A stretch of 64,000 nt of DNA. It comes from Methylotenera sp. (GTDB lineage Bacteria; Pseudomonadota; Gammaproteobacteria; Burkholderiales; Methylophilaceae). The stretch spans positions 62,001-126,000 of the forward strand of contig SHXQ01000003.1 of assembly GCA_009693255.1 (NCBI GenBank). Reading direction: 5' to 3'. This document shows positions 9,668 to 18,373 of the stretch, piece after piece (within the stretch, counting starts at the first letter, position 1; every line of letters begins with the position of its first letter). Both the position numbers and the translations under genes were made by a program. Below the pieces are notes generated by a model. The model saw nothing but the letters and a program-made list of their open reading frames with translations. It was not told where the DNA came from and ran no database searches.

Positions 9668-10306
9668 TTGTTACTCATTTTAATCAGGCTTGGGTAGAAT
9701 CTGGTCATATTTGACGCTGTAATATTGACCACCCTATTTTTTGCATCAGGGTGTGTGCTTGACGCATTACCACCTAGCATCATGTGGGTCTCTGCAAGGG
9801 CTGTATCAAAATTATAGCCAGCAGCCTGCATTAAACGTTTGCCCACTATATCTGCATCGCATTCCTCTTTCCAGGCATCAAACGGTATGATGAGCACTTG
9901 CTTCACTCTACCATGCCACAGTTCGCAGTGCTCTAACTCATGACCAATGACCTAGGCTAAGGTCATCCGATATATTCAGCCTTTCCATAGTGTTTTGATT
10001 GACTGTGATTTCGTAGCGGGCAGACATTCCATAGCCTGCGGTGTAATTCCATACTTTGGCTTCTGATATAGCACCCTTGTTTGTGGCACTTATTGTGTAA
10101 TAAGATGCAGAGTCTTCACAAAACTTATTCATGGGCTCAGCCATCTTTTCAATTTTTGATTGAAATTCGGCTGACGTTATATCTCGCGCTATAACTACAT
10201 TTGAAACTGCTAAACCAGTCATCAAACATACGCAGGCTAATATTTTTTTAAAATCAGATCTTTTGTTCAAAGGCAATTTCCTATGCGTTAATTGGAAATA
10301 GGGCAT
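9664..10306 (-). pseudogene. Frameshifted M48-type secreted zinc metallopeptidase
   Basis: Two minus-strand ORFs (9938-10306 and 9664-9906) are the halves of one gene. The first carries a signal-peptide-like N terminus (FKKILACVCLMTGLAVSNVVIA) and runs into ...NISDDLSLGHWS-stop. Shifting one base at about 9951 gives VIGHELEHCELWHGRVKQVL, restoring the zinc motif HELEH and joining the second half, which has the third ligand in KEECDADIVGKRLMQAAGY and the M48-like STHPDAKNRV. One extra G in the GG at 9951-9952 explains everything; repaired length would be about 213 aa. Either a real recent inactivation or a sequencing error; no other lesion is seen. Confidence 0.85.
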
Positions 10307-10598
10307 TTAAATAAATAATGGATGCTAATTGAGATTCTTTAAACAGAACACGAGAATAGCTGTGTGGAAGTGCGAATGAGAAATCAAGACTAGGCTTAAT
10401 GCAATAAGAGTATTAATGCTGAGTTGATGTTTGGCCGGACATGTTTTGTGTGCTTATTGGTATGGGCACATACGGGCGATGATTTTTACATCATTGGAAT
10501 AAACTTGATAACTATCAGAATGGTGTTGGCAGAGTTTGCCTGAAGACTAGCTATTTGACTGGGGCTTGCGAAACTTTATTTCACAAGCCCTTAACTTC
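10307..10598. other. Intergenic region between M48 relic and bamD
   Basis: About 290 bases without a convincing ORF on either strand. It should contain the promoter of the minus-strand M48 gene and the 3' end of bamD with its hairpin. A small inverted repeat (ATGAT-ttttac-ATCAT) lies near 10480. Nothing else recognisable. Confidence 0.5.
10561..10590 (-). terminator. Hairpin downstream of bamD
   Basis: On the minus strand GGGCTTGTGAAA and TTTCGCAAGCCC form a 12-bp stem (one G-T pair) with a short loop, 9 bases after the bamD stop. The following bases are not a clean U run, so termination efficiency is uncertain. Confidence 0.45.
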
Positions 10599-11402
10599 TT
10601 AATGCAGACTTTCCCAAAACTTCCACCATACGCGTTCATCTGTTGATACGCCTTTGCCGAACATTTGACTGTTGGGGTAATTCGTTTTTAAGATGCGTAG
10701 GGTGTCATTTTTAAGGTCGTCTAGGCTGAGTAAATCGTAAGCACTAATCATAATCACTAACGCTTGTTCAACCATTGGTGATTGAGGGAAATATTCCAGC
10801 ACATATTTGCAGCGATTGACCGCCGCTACATAAGCCTGGCGTTTCATGTAATAGCGCGCCACATGCAACTCATGTTCTGACAAGCTGTTGGATAAGTAAA
10901 CCATGCGCTGCATGGCATCTTTTGTGTATTTGCTGTTAGGGTAACGGGTGGCCAACTCTTTGAAGCTAGCAAAAGAGTCGCGCAGTGCGCGCGGGTCGCG
11001 ATCACTGATTTGTTGTTCAGTCAGCTTTTCAATCACACCACGTTCGTTAAAAACGGCTAAGCCTTTTAAGTAATAGGCGTAGTCCACATTGGTATGGTTA
11101 GGATGTAATTTAATAAAGCGGTCTGCTGCCGCCACGCATAAAACGGGGTCTTGATCTTTATAGTGCGCATAGGCAGTTTCAAGTTGGGCTTGGGCGGCGT
11201 AGCGGCCATTGGGGTAGCGAGATTCTAATTTACCAAAATATTTGACGGCTTTATCATAGTCTTTATCAAACATTTTAGCCTGACCTTCGGCGTAAATGTG
11301 CTCAGCGGTCCAGCCTTTAGTATCATCTAACTCAGTGGGGTCGCCAAAAATGGCACAAGCATTGAGAAACAAGGCAAACATTAAAACTAAGATATACTTC
11401 AT
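10599..11402 (-). CDS. bamD: Outer membrane assembly lipoprotein BamD
   Basis: Essential TPR lipoprotein of the BAM complex (ComL family). The ATG at 11402 is preferred to the TTG at 11432 because it puts the lipoprotein signal MKYILVLMFALFLNAC with its lipobox cysteine at the N terminus. TPR-like repeats follow (AEGQAKMFDKDYDKAVKYFGKLESRYP, ALRDSFASFKELATRYPNSKY). 267 aa is the usual size. It diverges from rluD with 39 bp between starts, the classic bamD/rluD arrangement. Confidence 0.94.
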   Translation of the reverse strand: MKYILVLMFALFLNACAIFGDPTELDDTKGWTAEHIYAEGQAKMFDKDYDKAVKYFGKLESRYPNGRYAAQAQLETAYAHYKDQDPVLCVAAADRFIKLHPNHTNVDYAYYLKGLAVFNERGVIEKLTEQQISDRDPRALRDSFASFKELATRYPNSKYTKDAMQRMVYLSNSLSEHELHVARYYMKRQAYVAAVNRCKYVLEYFPQSPMVEQALVIMISAYDLLSLDDLKNDTLRILKTNYPNSQMFGKGVSTDERVWWKFWESLH

Positions 11403-11441
11403 GCTAAAACCACCATTAAGAATTATAGACAATTATACCCG

Positions 11442-12572
11442 ATGACAGACACCACTCAACACTCTCTTAGTAATTCAACCATTGTTAACCAAGCGCTAGC
11501 GCTGACTATCCCACAAGATTTGGGGGGGTTGCGCTTAGATGTTGCATTGCAACGGCTGTTGCCAGACCACTCACGCTCAAGATTGCAAGCTTGGATTAAG
11601 GACGGCTTAGTGACTGTGGGTGGTCAAGCCAGTACCTCTAAAACCAAAGTGTGGGGCGGTGAGCAAGTATTGGTGCAAGTGCAGACTAAGCCTGAACAGC
11701 ATGCATTTACCGCAGAAAACATTCCGCTGGATATTGTTTTTGAAGATGAGCATATTTTGGTGATCAATAAACCGGCTGGCATGGTGGTACACCCAGCCGC
11801 AGGTAATTGGAGTGGTACTTTACTCAATGCCTTATTGTTTCATGCGCCAGCATTAAAAGACGTGCCGCGCGCCGGTATTGTGCATCGACTCGATAAAGAT
11901 ACCAGCGGCTTGTTAGTGGTGGCTAGAACCTTGGCCGCACAAACTAATTTGGTCCGACAATTACAAGCGCGTACCGTAAAACGCGAGTATCGCGCTATTG
12001 TTTGGGGTCAGATTTGGCGCAATGGCATGATAGATCAGCCGATTGGGCGTGACCCACGGTCACGCACAAAAATGGCCATTAATCGTGGCGGAAAACCTGC
12101 CATTACGCGGTATGAGATGTTGGAAAGGTTTTCAGTGCAGACCTATATGCGCTGTAATTTAGAAACCGGCCGTACGCACCAAATTCGTGTACACATGCAG
12201 CATTTAAAAGCGCCGATCGTTGGTGACCCTATTTATGGCTTTCGTGGAATTGTGCCGATTCGCGCCATGACGCAAACCTTGCGTGATACCGTCAGTCAGT
12301 TTAATCGTCAAGCATTGCATGCCATCAAGTTAGGTTTTCTACACCCAGCGACTAACGAGTTTGTCGAATGGCAAATTGAGTTAGCAGATGATATGAAAGC
12401 CTTGTTAGAGGCTATGCGTCATGAAGATCCGCGTAATGATGAATATGATTTTGAATTAAGTTTCGGTGGCTTGCAAACTGAGCCATACCTCGCAGATGAA
12501 GATTACGAGGATGATGAAGACGATGCAGAGTTTGATGACAACGACGATTTGGAACTGGAAGACGAAGAGTAA
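11442..12572 (+). CDS. rluD: 23S rRNA pseudouridine synthase RluD
   Basis: Makes pseudouridines 1911/1915/1917 in helix 69 of 23S rRNA. An S4 RNA-binding domain (LDVALQRLLPDHSRSRLQAWIKDGLVTV) is followed by the RluA-type catalytic core with the active-site Asp in HRLDKDTSG (about residue 150) and GRTHQIRVHM. The last ~30 residues are almost entirely Asp/Glu (YEDDEDDAEFDDNDDLELEDEE), an acidic tail not part of the catalytic fold. 376 aa. pgeF follows after 3 bp. Confidence 0.95.
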   Translation: MTDTTQHSLSNSTIVNQALALTIPQDLGGLRLDVALQRLLPDHSRSRLQAWIKDGLVTVGGQASTSKTKVWGGEQVLVQVQTKPEQHAFTAENIPLDIVFEDEHILVINKPAGMVVHPAAGNWSGTLLNALLFHAPALKDVPRAGIVHRLDKDTSGLLVVARTLAAQTNLVRQLQARTVKREYRAIVWGQIWRNGMIDQPIGRDPRSRTKMAINRGGKPAITRYEMLERFSVQTYMRCNLETGRTHQIRVHMQHLKAPIVGDPIYGFRGIVPIRAMTQTLRDTVSQFNRQALHAIKLGFLHPATNEFVEWQIELADDMKALLEAMRHEDPRNDEYDFELSFGGLQTEPYLADEDYEDDEDDAEFDDNDDLELEDEE

Positions 12573-12575
12573 ACA

Positions 12576-13325
12576 GTGTCTGCATTAAACTTTATTACGC
12601 CCGATTGGCCAGTGCCCGCTAATGTGAAAGCGGTGCAAACGACGCGATTAGGCGGTGTTAGCTTAGCGCCTTATGCCAGCCTTAATTTAGGCGCACATGT
12701 CAGTGATGATGCAACTGCGGTAGCGACTAATCGTCAATTACTCAAGCCCTATTTACCCAGTGAGCCGGTGTGGCTGAATCAAGTGCATGGCATAGCGGTG
12801 ATTGATGCGGCACAAAGTACTTGTTTGCAAAATGCCGATGCCTCATTGACCACGCAGCCGAATGTGGTGTGCGTGACCATGACGGCAGATTGTTTACCGG
12901 TGTTGTTGTGCGATAAAGCGGGTACGGTGGTGGCTGCAGTGCACGCCGGTTGGCGTGGTTTGTGTGATGGCGCCATTGAAGCCACAGTGCATAAAATGCA
13001 AGTGCCCCCAAATGAAATTTTAGCTTGGCTAGGCCCAGCCATTGGACCTAATGCGTTTGAGGTGGACGCTGAGGTGCGATCACAGTTTATACAGCACGAC
13101 CAACAGGCAGCGCTGGCGTTTAAGACGCATGGCGATAAGTGGCTGTGTAGTATGTATTTAATCGCCCAGCAACGTTTAAATGCCCTTGGCGTAACGCAGA
13201 TTTATGGCTGTGGCGTGAATGAAGATTTTTGTACTTATAGCGACGAGGCACGGTTTTTTTCATTTCGGCGCGACAATATGACTGGTCGTATGGCTAGTCT
13301 AATTTGGCTTTCAGCTGCGATTTAA
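12576..13325 (+). CDS. pgeF: PgeF/YfiH family protein (multicopper-oxidase-fold; peptidoglycan editing factor)
   Basis: YfiH/DUF152 family, described both as a purine nucleoside phosphorylase/laccase-like enzyme and as a peptidoglycan editing factor that prevents L-Ser misincorporation. The metal-site motifs are visible: NQVHG, VTMTADCLPVLLCD and HAGWRG, plus a C-terminal FFSFRRD. Starts at GTG 3 bp after rluD, the conserved rluD-pgeF pair. 249 aa, normal. Confidence 0.92.
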   Translation: MSALNFITPDWPVPANVKAVQTTRLGGVSLAPYASLNLGAHVSDDATAVATNRQLLKPYLPSEPVWLNQVHGIAVIDAAQSTCLQNADASLTTQPNVVCVTMTADCLPVLLCDKAGTVVAAVHAGWRGLCDGAIEATVHKMQVPPNEILAWLGPAIGPNAFEVDAEVRSQFIQHDQQAALAFKTHGDKWLCSMYLIAQQRLNALGVTQIYGCGVNEDFCTYSDEARFFSFRRDNMTGRMASLIWLSAAI

Positions 13326-13431
13326 AGCTGTGGTTACAATTTGACGATATGACGAGTCGTTTCTAAACTATAATGTGCACTGCAAGGATGTCTTGCTAGT
13401 GATTATATAAAGATCTATCGATAAATAGCGC

Positions 13432-14349
13432 ATGTATTTTTCTGAATATTCAGCCCTTACCTACATTATCAGTTTTAGCCTGTTAGGCGGCGTATTGAGC
13501 GTATCTCTGGCGGCGTTATTGGCGTTGAGCGTGCGCACGACATGGCTACCTATGCTAGTCAGTTATGCTATTGGCGCGATGCTGGGTGCAGTTTTTTTAG
13601 AGATCTTGCCGCATGCGTTTAGCCTTGCAAGCAATGTAGAGAGCATTTCGGTCACATTGCTGCTTGGATTGTTGCTATTTTTCATCCTTGAAAAGCTGGT
13701 GATTTGGCGCCATTGTCATGGCGATCATTGTGAAGTCCATGCCATACATACTGAAGAACGTTGCCCAGTCACGCATCCGGAAATTCCACTTGAACAACAA
13801 CATAGTGCTAAAGACGGCGCCACCAAGTATAAGGCGGTCACCACAGCACAAACTTCGGTGTTGCTAGCTAGTGGTCATAGTCATAATCATGCGCACGACA
13901 GTGGTCGTAGCGGTTTGATGATTATGATAGGGGATACTTTCCATAATTTTATTGACGGTATATTAATCGCCGCCGCTTTTACGGCAGATATAAAATTAGG
14001 CGTAGTGACGGCGCTGGCGATTATTGCCCATGAAATACCGCAAGAAGTCGGAGATTTTTTAATCTTACTGCATTCAGGTTATAGCAAAAAACAAGCCTTA
14101 ATATTTAATCTGGTATCCAGTGTGGCGACCATGGCGGGGGGCTTAATCGCTTATTATGCACTGCAATATGTACAAAGTTGGATACCGTTTATTCTAGCCA
14201 TCGCCGCTTCTAGTTTGATTTATGTCGCCGTGGCAGATTTGATTCCCGGCTTACACAAGCGCACAGAATTGAAAGCCACCTTAGCGCAGGTTTTACTCAT
14301 TTTAATCGGTGTCAGTACGATCTGGATCGCGCACGTCGTTCTCGAGTAG
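13432..14349 (+). CDS. ZIP family divalent metal transporter
   Basis: Inner-membrane Zn2+/Fe2+ type transporter. About eight hydrophobic segments, with the ZIP transmembrane 4/5 metal-binding signatures GDTFHNFIDGILIAAAF and IIAHEIPQEVGDFLILL. The loop before them is rich in His and Cys (WRHCHGDHCEVHAIH, GHSHNHAHD), as in metal-sensing ZIP loops. 305 aa. Its own promoter may lie just upstream (a perfect TATAAT at 13369-13374, although the spacing to TTGACG is too long). The 3' end overlaps a small minus-strand gene. Confidence 0.9.
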   Translation: MYFSEYSALTYIISFSLLGGVLSVSLAALLALSVRTTWLPMLVSYAIGAMLGAVFLEILPHAFSLASNVESISVTLLLGLLLFFILEKLVIWRHCHGDHCEVHAIHTEERCPVTHPEIPLEQQHSAKDGATKYKAVTTAQTSVLLASGHSHNHAHDSGRSGLMIMIGDTFHNFIDGILIAAAFTADIKLGVVTALAIIAHEIPQEVGDFLILLHSGYSKKQALIFNLVSSVATMAGGLIAYYALQYVQSWIPFILAIAASSLIYVAVADLIPGLHKRTELKATLAQVLLILIGVSTIWIAHVVLE

Positions 14350-14520
14350 GTTCTTTTTTTGTTGAATATAGCGTCTATGCTTGACGCCAAGTAACCACAG
14401 CAATAAAGCGCACGGTAATAGCCCGTAAAATATAAAGGTCATGAATCCCGCGGTAAGTGTTTTTTCGGTCGCTGCCATTAAAGTGACAACGTACATCCAA
14501 GCAATGGCAATAATATACAT
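14302..14520 (-). CDS. Small conserved betaproteobacterial membrane protein
   Basis: 72 aa with two predicted membrane spans (IAIAWMYVVTLMAATEKTLTAG and FMTFIFYGLLPCALLLWLLGV) and a basic/charged C-terminal tail (KHRRYIQQKKN). The wording IAWxYVVxxMAxTE...GxxTFxFYGLLPxALxLWLxG is one I recognise from uncharacterised betaproteobacterial proteins. Function unknown. Its last 48 bases overlap the end of the ZIP gene in antiparallel orientation, so the tail is the part constrained by overlap. Confidence 0.75.
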   Translation of the reverse strand: MYIIAIAWMYVVTLMAATEKTLTAGFMTFIFYGLLPCALLLWLLGVKHRRYIQQKKNLLENDVRDPDRTDTD

Positions 14521-14556
14521 AAGTAATAAATTTAATTTAAAGGTTGGTTAGTATTA

Positions 14557-15894
14557 ATGAGTTTAGCAAATCCAAAAGTTGGTTTCGTATCGCTAGGTTG
14601 TCCTAAAGCCGGCTCAGATGCAGAGCGTATTCTCACCCAATTGCGGGCGGAAGGCTATGAAATTTCAGCGAGCTATGAAGATGCTGATTTAGTCGTGGTG
14701 AACACCTGTGGCTTTATTGATAGCGCGGTAGAAGAATCACTTGATGCCATTGGTGAGGCCATTAAAAAGAACGGTAAAGTGATTGTGACTGGCTGTTTAG
14801 GTGCTAAAAAAGGCGTGGTAGAAGCGGCTCACCCAAGCGTTCTCGCGGTAACCGGCCCGCATGCCCTAGAAGAAGTCATGATTGCGGTACATGCTAACTT
14901 GCCAAAATTGCACGAGCCATTTATTGATTTAGTGCCGCCACAAGGCGTTCGTTTAACCCCTAGCCATTATGCCTACCTAAAGATTTCAGAAGGCTGTAAC
15001 CACCGTTGTAGCTTCTGCATTATTCCAAGCATGCGTGGCGATTTAGTCAGCCGGCCGATAGGCGAAGTATTGAATGAAGCTGAAAATTTAGTCAATGCTG
15101 GGGTTAGCGAGATTTTGGTTATTTCACAAGATACGTCTGCTTATGGCGTTGATGTTAAATATCGTTCAGGCTTTTGGAATGGTCGCCCAGTCAAAACGCG
15201 TATGACCGAACTATGTCAAAGTTTGAGCGAGCTGGGCGTATGGACGCGCTTACATTATGTTTACCCTTATCCGCATGTCGATGAAGTGATCCCATTGATG
15301 GCCGATGGCTTGATTTTGCCGTATTTAGATGTGCCATTTCAGCATGCCAGCCCACGCATTTTAAAAGCGATGAAGCGACCAGCGCATGCTGAAAATAACT
15401 TAGCACGCATTAAAGCCTGGCGAGAAATCTGCCCGGACATTACCGTGCGCAGTACCTTTATTGCCGGTTTTCCAGGTGAAACGGAAGATGATTTCCAGAT
15501 GATGCTAGACTTTTTAGAAGAAGCTCAATTGGATCGGGTAGGCTGTTTTGCTTACTCCGCAGTGGATGGCGCAAAAGCTAATGCACTGCCAGACCAAGTG
15601 CCAGAAGAACTAAAACAAGAGCGTTTAAGCCGATTTATGGCAGTGCAAGAACGTATCAGTGCCGCTAAATTACATCACAAAATAGGCAGCATTCAAACCG
15701 TGTTGGTCGACGAAATTGTGCAGGATGCGGAAGGCAATATTGAAGCGATAGGGCGTACTAAAGCCGATGCACCTGAGATTGATGGCGTGGTCTATATGGA
15801 AGATGCTGAGGGTTTAACGCCGGGTGATTTTGTTGAGGTTGAGATTTACAGTGCGGATGGCCATGATTTGCGCGGTGGCCCACCACGGGGTTAG
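14557..15894 (+). CDS. rimO: Ribosomal protein S12 methylthiotransferase RimO
   Basis: Radical-SAM methylthiotransferase acting on Asp of ribosomal protein uS12. Order of domains: N-terminal UPF0004 ([36 protein letters not shown] providing three cysteines for the auxiliary cluster), radical-SAM cluster [15 protein letters not shown] (about residue 148), and C-terminal TRAM domain. 445 aa is typical. Stands alone between divergent/convergent neighbours. Confidence 0.96.
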   Translation: MSLANPKVGFVSLGCPKAGSDAERILTQLRAEGYEISASYEDADLVVVNTCGFIDSAVEESLDAIGEAIKKNGKVIVTGCLGAKKGVVEAAHPSVLAVTGPHALEEVMIAVHANLPKLHEPFIDLVPPQGVRLTPSHYAYLKISEGCNHRCSFCIIPSMRGDLVSRPIGEVLNEAENLVNAGVSEILVISQDTSAYGVDVKYRSGFWNGRPVKTRMTELCQSLSELGVWTRLHYVYPYPHVDEVIPLMADGLILPYLDVPFQHASPRILKAMKRPAHAENNLARIKAWREICPDITVRSTFIAGFPGETEDDFQMMLDFLEEAQLDRVGCFAYSAVDGAKANALPDQVPEELKQERLSRFMAVQERISAAKLHHKIGSIQTVLVDEIVQDAEGNIEAIGRTKADAPEIDGVVYMEDAEGLTPGDFVEVEIYSADGHDLRGGPPRG

Positions 15895-15903
15895 CGCTTT
15901 TTT
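15870..15903 (+). terminator. Probable rimO terminator overlapping the stop codon
   Basis: GCGC-GGTG-gcc-CACC-...-GCGC can fold into a two-part stem that includes the rimO stop and is followed directly by TTTTTT. Fits an intrinsic terminator between convergent genes. Confidence 0.45.
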
Positions 15904-15908
15904 GAGGA

Positions 15909-16229
15909 CTAGTTAAATAAGTCAGGTAAGATCGGTGTGGGTCTTTGACTGTCAGCACGGTCTTCTAGGAAATCAAAAGTCAGTGGGCAACGGGTGGGTT
16001 TACGTGCCGCTTTGCGTTTTTTAGGGGTGGCGGCTAAATCAATATAGGGGGTCTGGCTGATGCGCACATAGCCTGAGCTGGCTAGTTTTTGTGCAGTGGT
16101 TTCAAAGAGGCTGAGTGGGTTGTCAATATTTTGCAGGGTGACAATGGTCTTGCTGACCTTCAGTACGTTGTACATGACGAATTTAGCTGCAGTTTGTTTC
16201 CCATAAATTTCGCCTGTGTGTATATCCAT
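15909..16229 (-). CDS. Hypothetical protein, 106 aa
   Basis: Not recognised. The start ATG at 16229 is chosen over 16244 because a strong GGGAGG lies just upstream of it. The protein begins MDIHTGEIYGKQTAAKFVMYNVLKVSKTIVTLQ, has a central KLASSGYVRISQTPYIDL and a basic patch PKKRKAARKPTR followed by CPLTFDFLED. No signal peptide or membrane span, so probably cytosolic; the basic patch would suit a nucleic-acid contact, but that is a guess. Convergent with rimO. Ribosome-binding site and codon use look genuine. Confidence 0.7.
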   Translation of the reverse strand: MDIHTGEIYGKQTAAKFVMYNVLKVSKTIVTLQNIDNPLSLFETTAQKLASSGYVRISQTPYIDLAATPKKRKAARKPTRCPLTFDFLEDRADSQRPTPILPDLFN

Positions 16230-16350
16230 AATGCCTCCCAGCACTAATGTTTTCCTATATTATCGCTACAATTGGCGATTCACAAGCGTTTTACTACGAC
16301 TTCAAGGTGTTTATATGTGAAAATGCATGAACTAGCAGTAGTTATTTTGC

Positions 16351-16443
16351 AAGAAGCATTTTGATCCAGACATGACAGATACCTTTATTAATCACTTTGA
16401 TGATTTTGTGGTGATTGCTAAGAATCATCTTGAGGCAGATTAA
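16351..16443 (+). pseudogene. Possible C-terminal remnant of an HD-GYP response-regulator phosphodiesterase
   Basis: In the 370-base gap before gltX one frame reads KKHFDPDMTDTFINHFDDFVVIAKNHLEAD-stop, with a stop immediately upstream. HD-GYP c-di-GMP phosphodiesterases of the RpfG type typically end in G(K/T)HFDPDxVDAFxxxxDxFxxIA followed by a short tail, which this matches closely. Only about 30 codons survive and no start is available, so this is read as a deletion scar. The rest of the gap (16230-16350 and 16444-16555) holds nothing I recognise. Confidence 0.5.
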
Positions 16444-16555
16444 TTTTCAATTGCAGGATAGCGAGCAAAGCGCTAGGCATGATGGCAAGACCTGCCCAGA
16501 CTTATATTGGGCCTCGAATATCGCAATGATAACTTTAGAGCTATGACCTGAGCCA

Positions 16556-16564
16556 TGTTAAAAT
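16556..16564 (+). promoter_or_regulatory. Putative extended -10 promoter of gltX
   Basis: TGtTAAAAT lies about 36 bases before the gltX ATG and forms an extended -10 element. No good -35 is visible. Confidence 0.35.
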
Positions 16565-16599
16565 AAGCGTCTCGTAATTATTGTTTATTCTTGTTTAAT

Positions 16600-18012
16600 A
16601 TGACTGTTCGCACCCGCTTTGCCCCTAGCCCCACAGGTTTTCTTCACATCGGTGGTGCCCGTACCGCCTTATTTTCCTGGGCTTTTGCTAAAAAACATGC
16701 AGGTGATTTTATTCTTCGTATTGAAGATACCGATGTTGCGCGCAGTACGCCAGAAGCAGTGCAAGCCATATTGGATGGAATGCACTGGCTAGGCTTAGAC
16801 TATGACGAAGGTCCTTTTTACCAAATGCAAAGAATGGATCGCTATAAACAAGTGATTCAAACCATGTTGGATGCAGGAAATGCCTATTATTGCTATAGCA
16901 GTAAAGAAGAACTTGATGCCTTACGTGAGCATCAAATGGCCAATAAGCTAAAGCCGCGTTACGATGGTAAATGGCGCCCAGAAGCGGGTAAATTACTACC
17001 TACACCACCACAAGATATTTCACCGACTATTCGATTTAAAAACCCGCAAGAGGGGGTAGTGGCTTGGGATGATTTAGTCAAAGGACGCATTGAAATTGCC
17101 AATAGCGAGCTAGATGATTTGATTATTGCGCGTGCCGATGGCACGCCGACCTACAATTTTTGTGTGGTGGTCGATGATAGTGATATGGGTATTACTCAGG
17201 TCATCCGTGGGGATGACCATGTGAACAATACGCCGCGACAAATTAATATGCTTACGGCTTTGGCTGAAATAGATGCAAGCATTAAAGTGCCGCAGTACGC
17301 CCATTTATCCATGATTTTGGGGGGTGATGGGCAAAAGCTTTCTAAGCGTCATGGCGCTGTGAGTGTCATGCAATATGATGAAGATGGCTATTTACCAGAG
17401 GCGGTGATTAATTATTTGGCGCGCTTGGGTTGGAGTCATGGTGATGAAGAAGTATTCAGTAAGCAGCAGTTTGCGCAATGGTTTGATTTAGATCACATCA
17501 CGCCTTCTGCTGCGCAGTTTAATACTGAAAAGCTGAATTGGTTAAACGCGTATTATATTAAGCAGGCGGATATTGAATATTTGGTCAGCGACATTGGCAA
17601 GCGGCTCAATAAGTTAAATGTAGTGCTCAATGAGTCGCTTAGTTTGTCAGCAATCATTCATTTATACAAAGAGCGCGTCAATACTTTAAACGAGCTTGCC
17701 GCGAACATTACTTACTTTTATCAAAAGCCCATCATTGACCCTGTTGCAACAGAAAAACATTTAACGGCTGATATTAAACCCATTATCGCAGCGTTGGCTA
17801 ATGCATTGCGAACTATTGATTGGCAAGCCGAGGCGATTCATCATGAGATTGAGTCAGCCGTGACAACACATGGCCTTAAGTTTCCCAAAGTAGCGATGCC
17901 ACTACGCGTGATGCTGACGGGGATTGCGCAATCGCCTAGCATAGACCAGGTCATGGCCTTGTTAGGTAAAAATGAAGTATTGGCTAGAATTGATTTAGCT
18001 TTAAAAAATTAG
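16600..18012 (+). CDS. gltX: Glutamyl-tRNA synthetase
   Basis: Class I aminoacyl-tRNA synthetase charging tRNA-Glu. HIGH-type motif in FAPSPTGFLHIGGARTALFSW at the N terminus and KMSKS-type motif KLSKRHG at about residue 245. The ATG at 16600 (MTVRTRFAPSPTG) is taken as start rather than the TTG at 16591, because family members begin a few residues before RFAPSPTG. 470 aa is normal. A hairpin and then hfq follow. Confidence 0.96.
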   Translation: MTVRTRFAPSPTGFLHIGGARTALFSWAFAKKHAGDFILRIEDTDVARSTPEAVQAILDGMHWLGLDYDEGPFYQMQRMDRYKQVIQTMLDAGNAYYCYSSKEELDALREHQMANKLKPRYDGKWRPEAGKLLPTPPQDISPTIRFKNPQEGVVAWDDLVKGRIEIANSELDDLIIARADGTPTYNFCVVVDDSDMGITQVIRGDDHVNNTPRQINMLTALAEIDASIKVPQYAHLSMILGGDGQKLSKRHGAVSVMQYDEDGYLPEAVINYLARLGWSHGDEEVFSKQQFAQWFDLDHITPSAAQFNTEKLNWLNAYYIKQADIEYLVSDIGKRLNKLNVVLNESLSLSAIIHLYKERVNTLNELAANITYFYQKPIIDPVATEKHLTADIKPIIAALANALRTIDWQAEAIHHEIESAVTTHGLKFPKVAMPLRVMLTGIAQSPSIDQVMALLGKNEVLARIDLALKN

Positions 18013-18046
18013 ATTAAAATAGAACAAATTGCATTGTTCTTAATCT
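18011..18046 (+). terminator. Inverted repeat / hairpin between gltX and hfq
   Basis: AGATTAA-aata-GAACAA-attgca-TTGTTC-TTAATCT: 13 paired bases with a 4-base bulge on the 5' side, starting at the gltX stop. AT-rich with no U run, so it may be a weak terminator or an mRNA 3'-end stabiliser rather than an efficient stop. Confidence 0.4.
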
Positions 18047-18117
18047 TAAAGGAGTAACATCAGCGATGTAGCTGGTGCTATGTACTATTTATTTAACTCC
18101 AAACAATAGGAGAAATC

Positions 18118-18354
18118 ATGAATCAAAAAGGGCAAATGTTACAAGACCCATTTCTTAACGCTTTACGCAAAGAACACGTCGCTGTATCAATCTATCTCGT
18201 CAATGGTATTAAATTGCAAGGTCAAGTGGATTCATTCGATCAATACGTAATTTTGCTTAAAAATACCGTCACCCAAATGGTCTATAAGCATGCTATTTCA
18301 ACCATTGTGCCTGCGCGTATGGTCACGATTGCTTTGGCTGAAGATGAAGCGTAG
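18118..18354 (+). CDS. hfq: RNA chaperone Hfq
   Basis: Sm-like hexameric RNA chaperone that pairs small RNAs with mRNAs. 78 aa with the Sm1 motif ([41 protein letters not shown]) and Sm2 motif ([13 protein letters not shown]) intact; the C-terminal tail is short, as in other betaproteobacteria. GGAG lies upstream of the ATG. hflX follows 19 bp later in the conserved hfq-hflX-hflKC order. Confidence 0.98.
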   Translation: MNQKGQMLQDPFLNALRKEHVAVSIYLVNGIKLQGQVDSFDQYVILLKNTVTQMVYKHAISTIVPARMVTIALAEDEA

Positions 18355-18373
18355 GCAGTGGGTTGAATAAGCG

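Noticed and set aside
10307-10598. Possible further gene relic between the M48 peptidase and bamD
   Set aside because: All frames are closed within short distances and no family wording could be read, so nothing is claimed.
13341-13374. TTGACG...TATAAT pair before the ZIP gene as a sigma-70 promoter
   Set aside because: Spacing is 22 bases, too long for a normal promoter; only the -10 box is mentioned in the gene entry.
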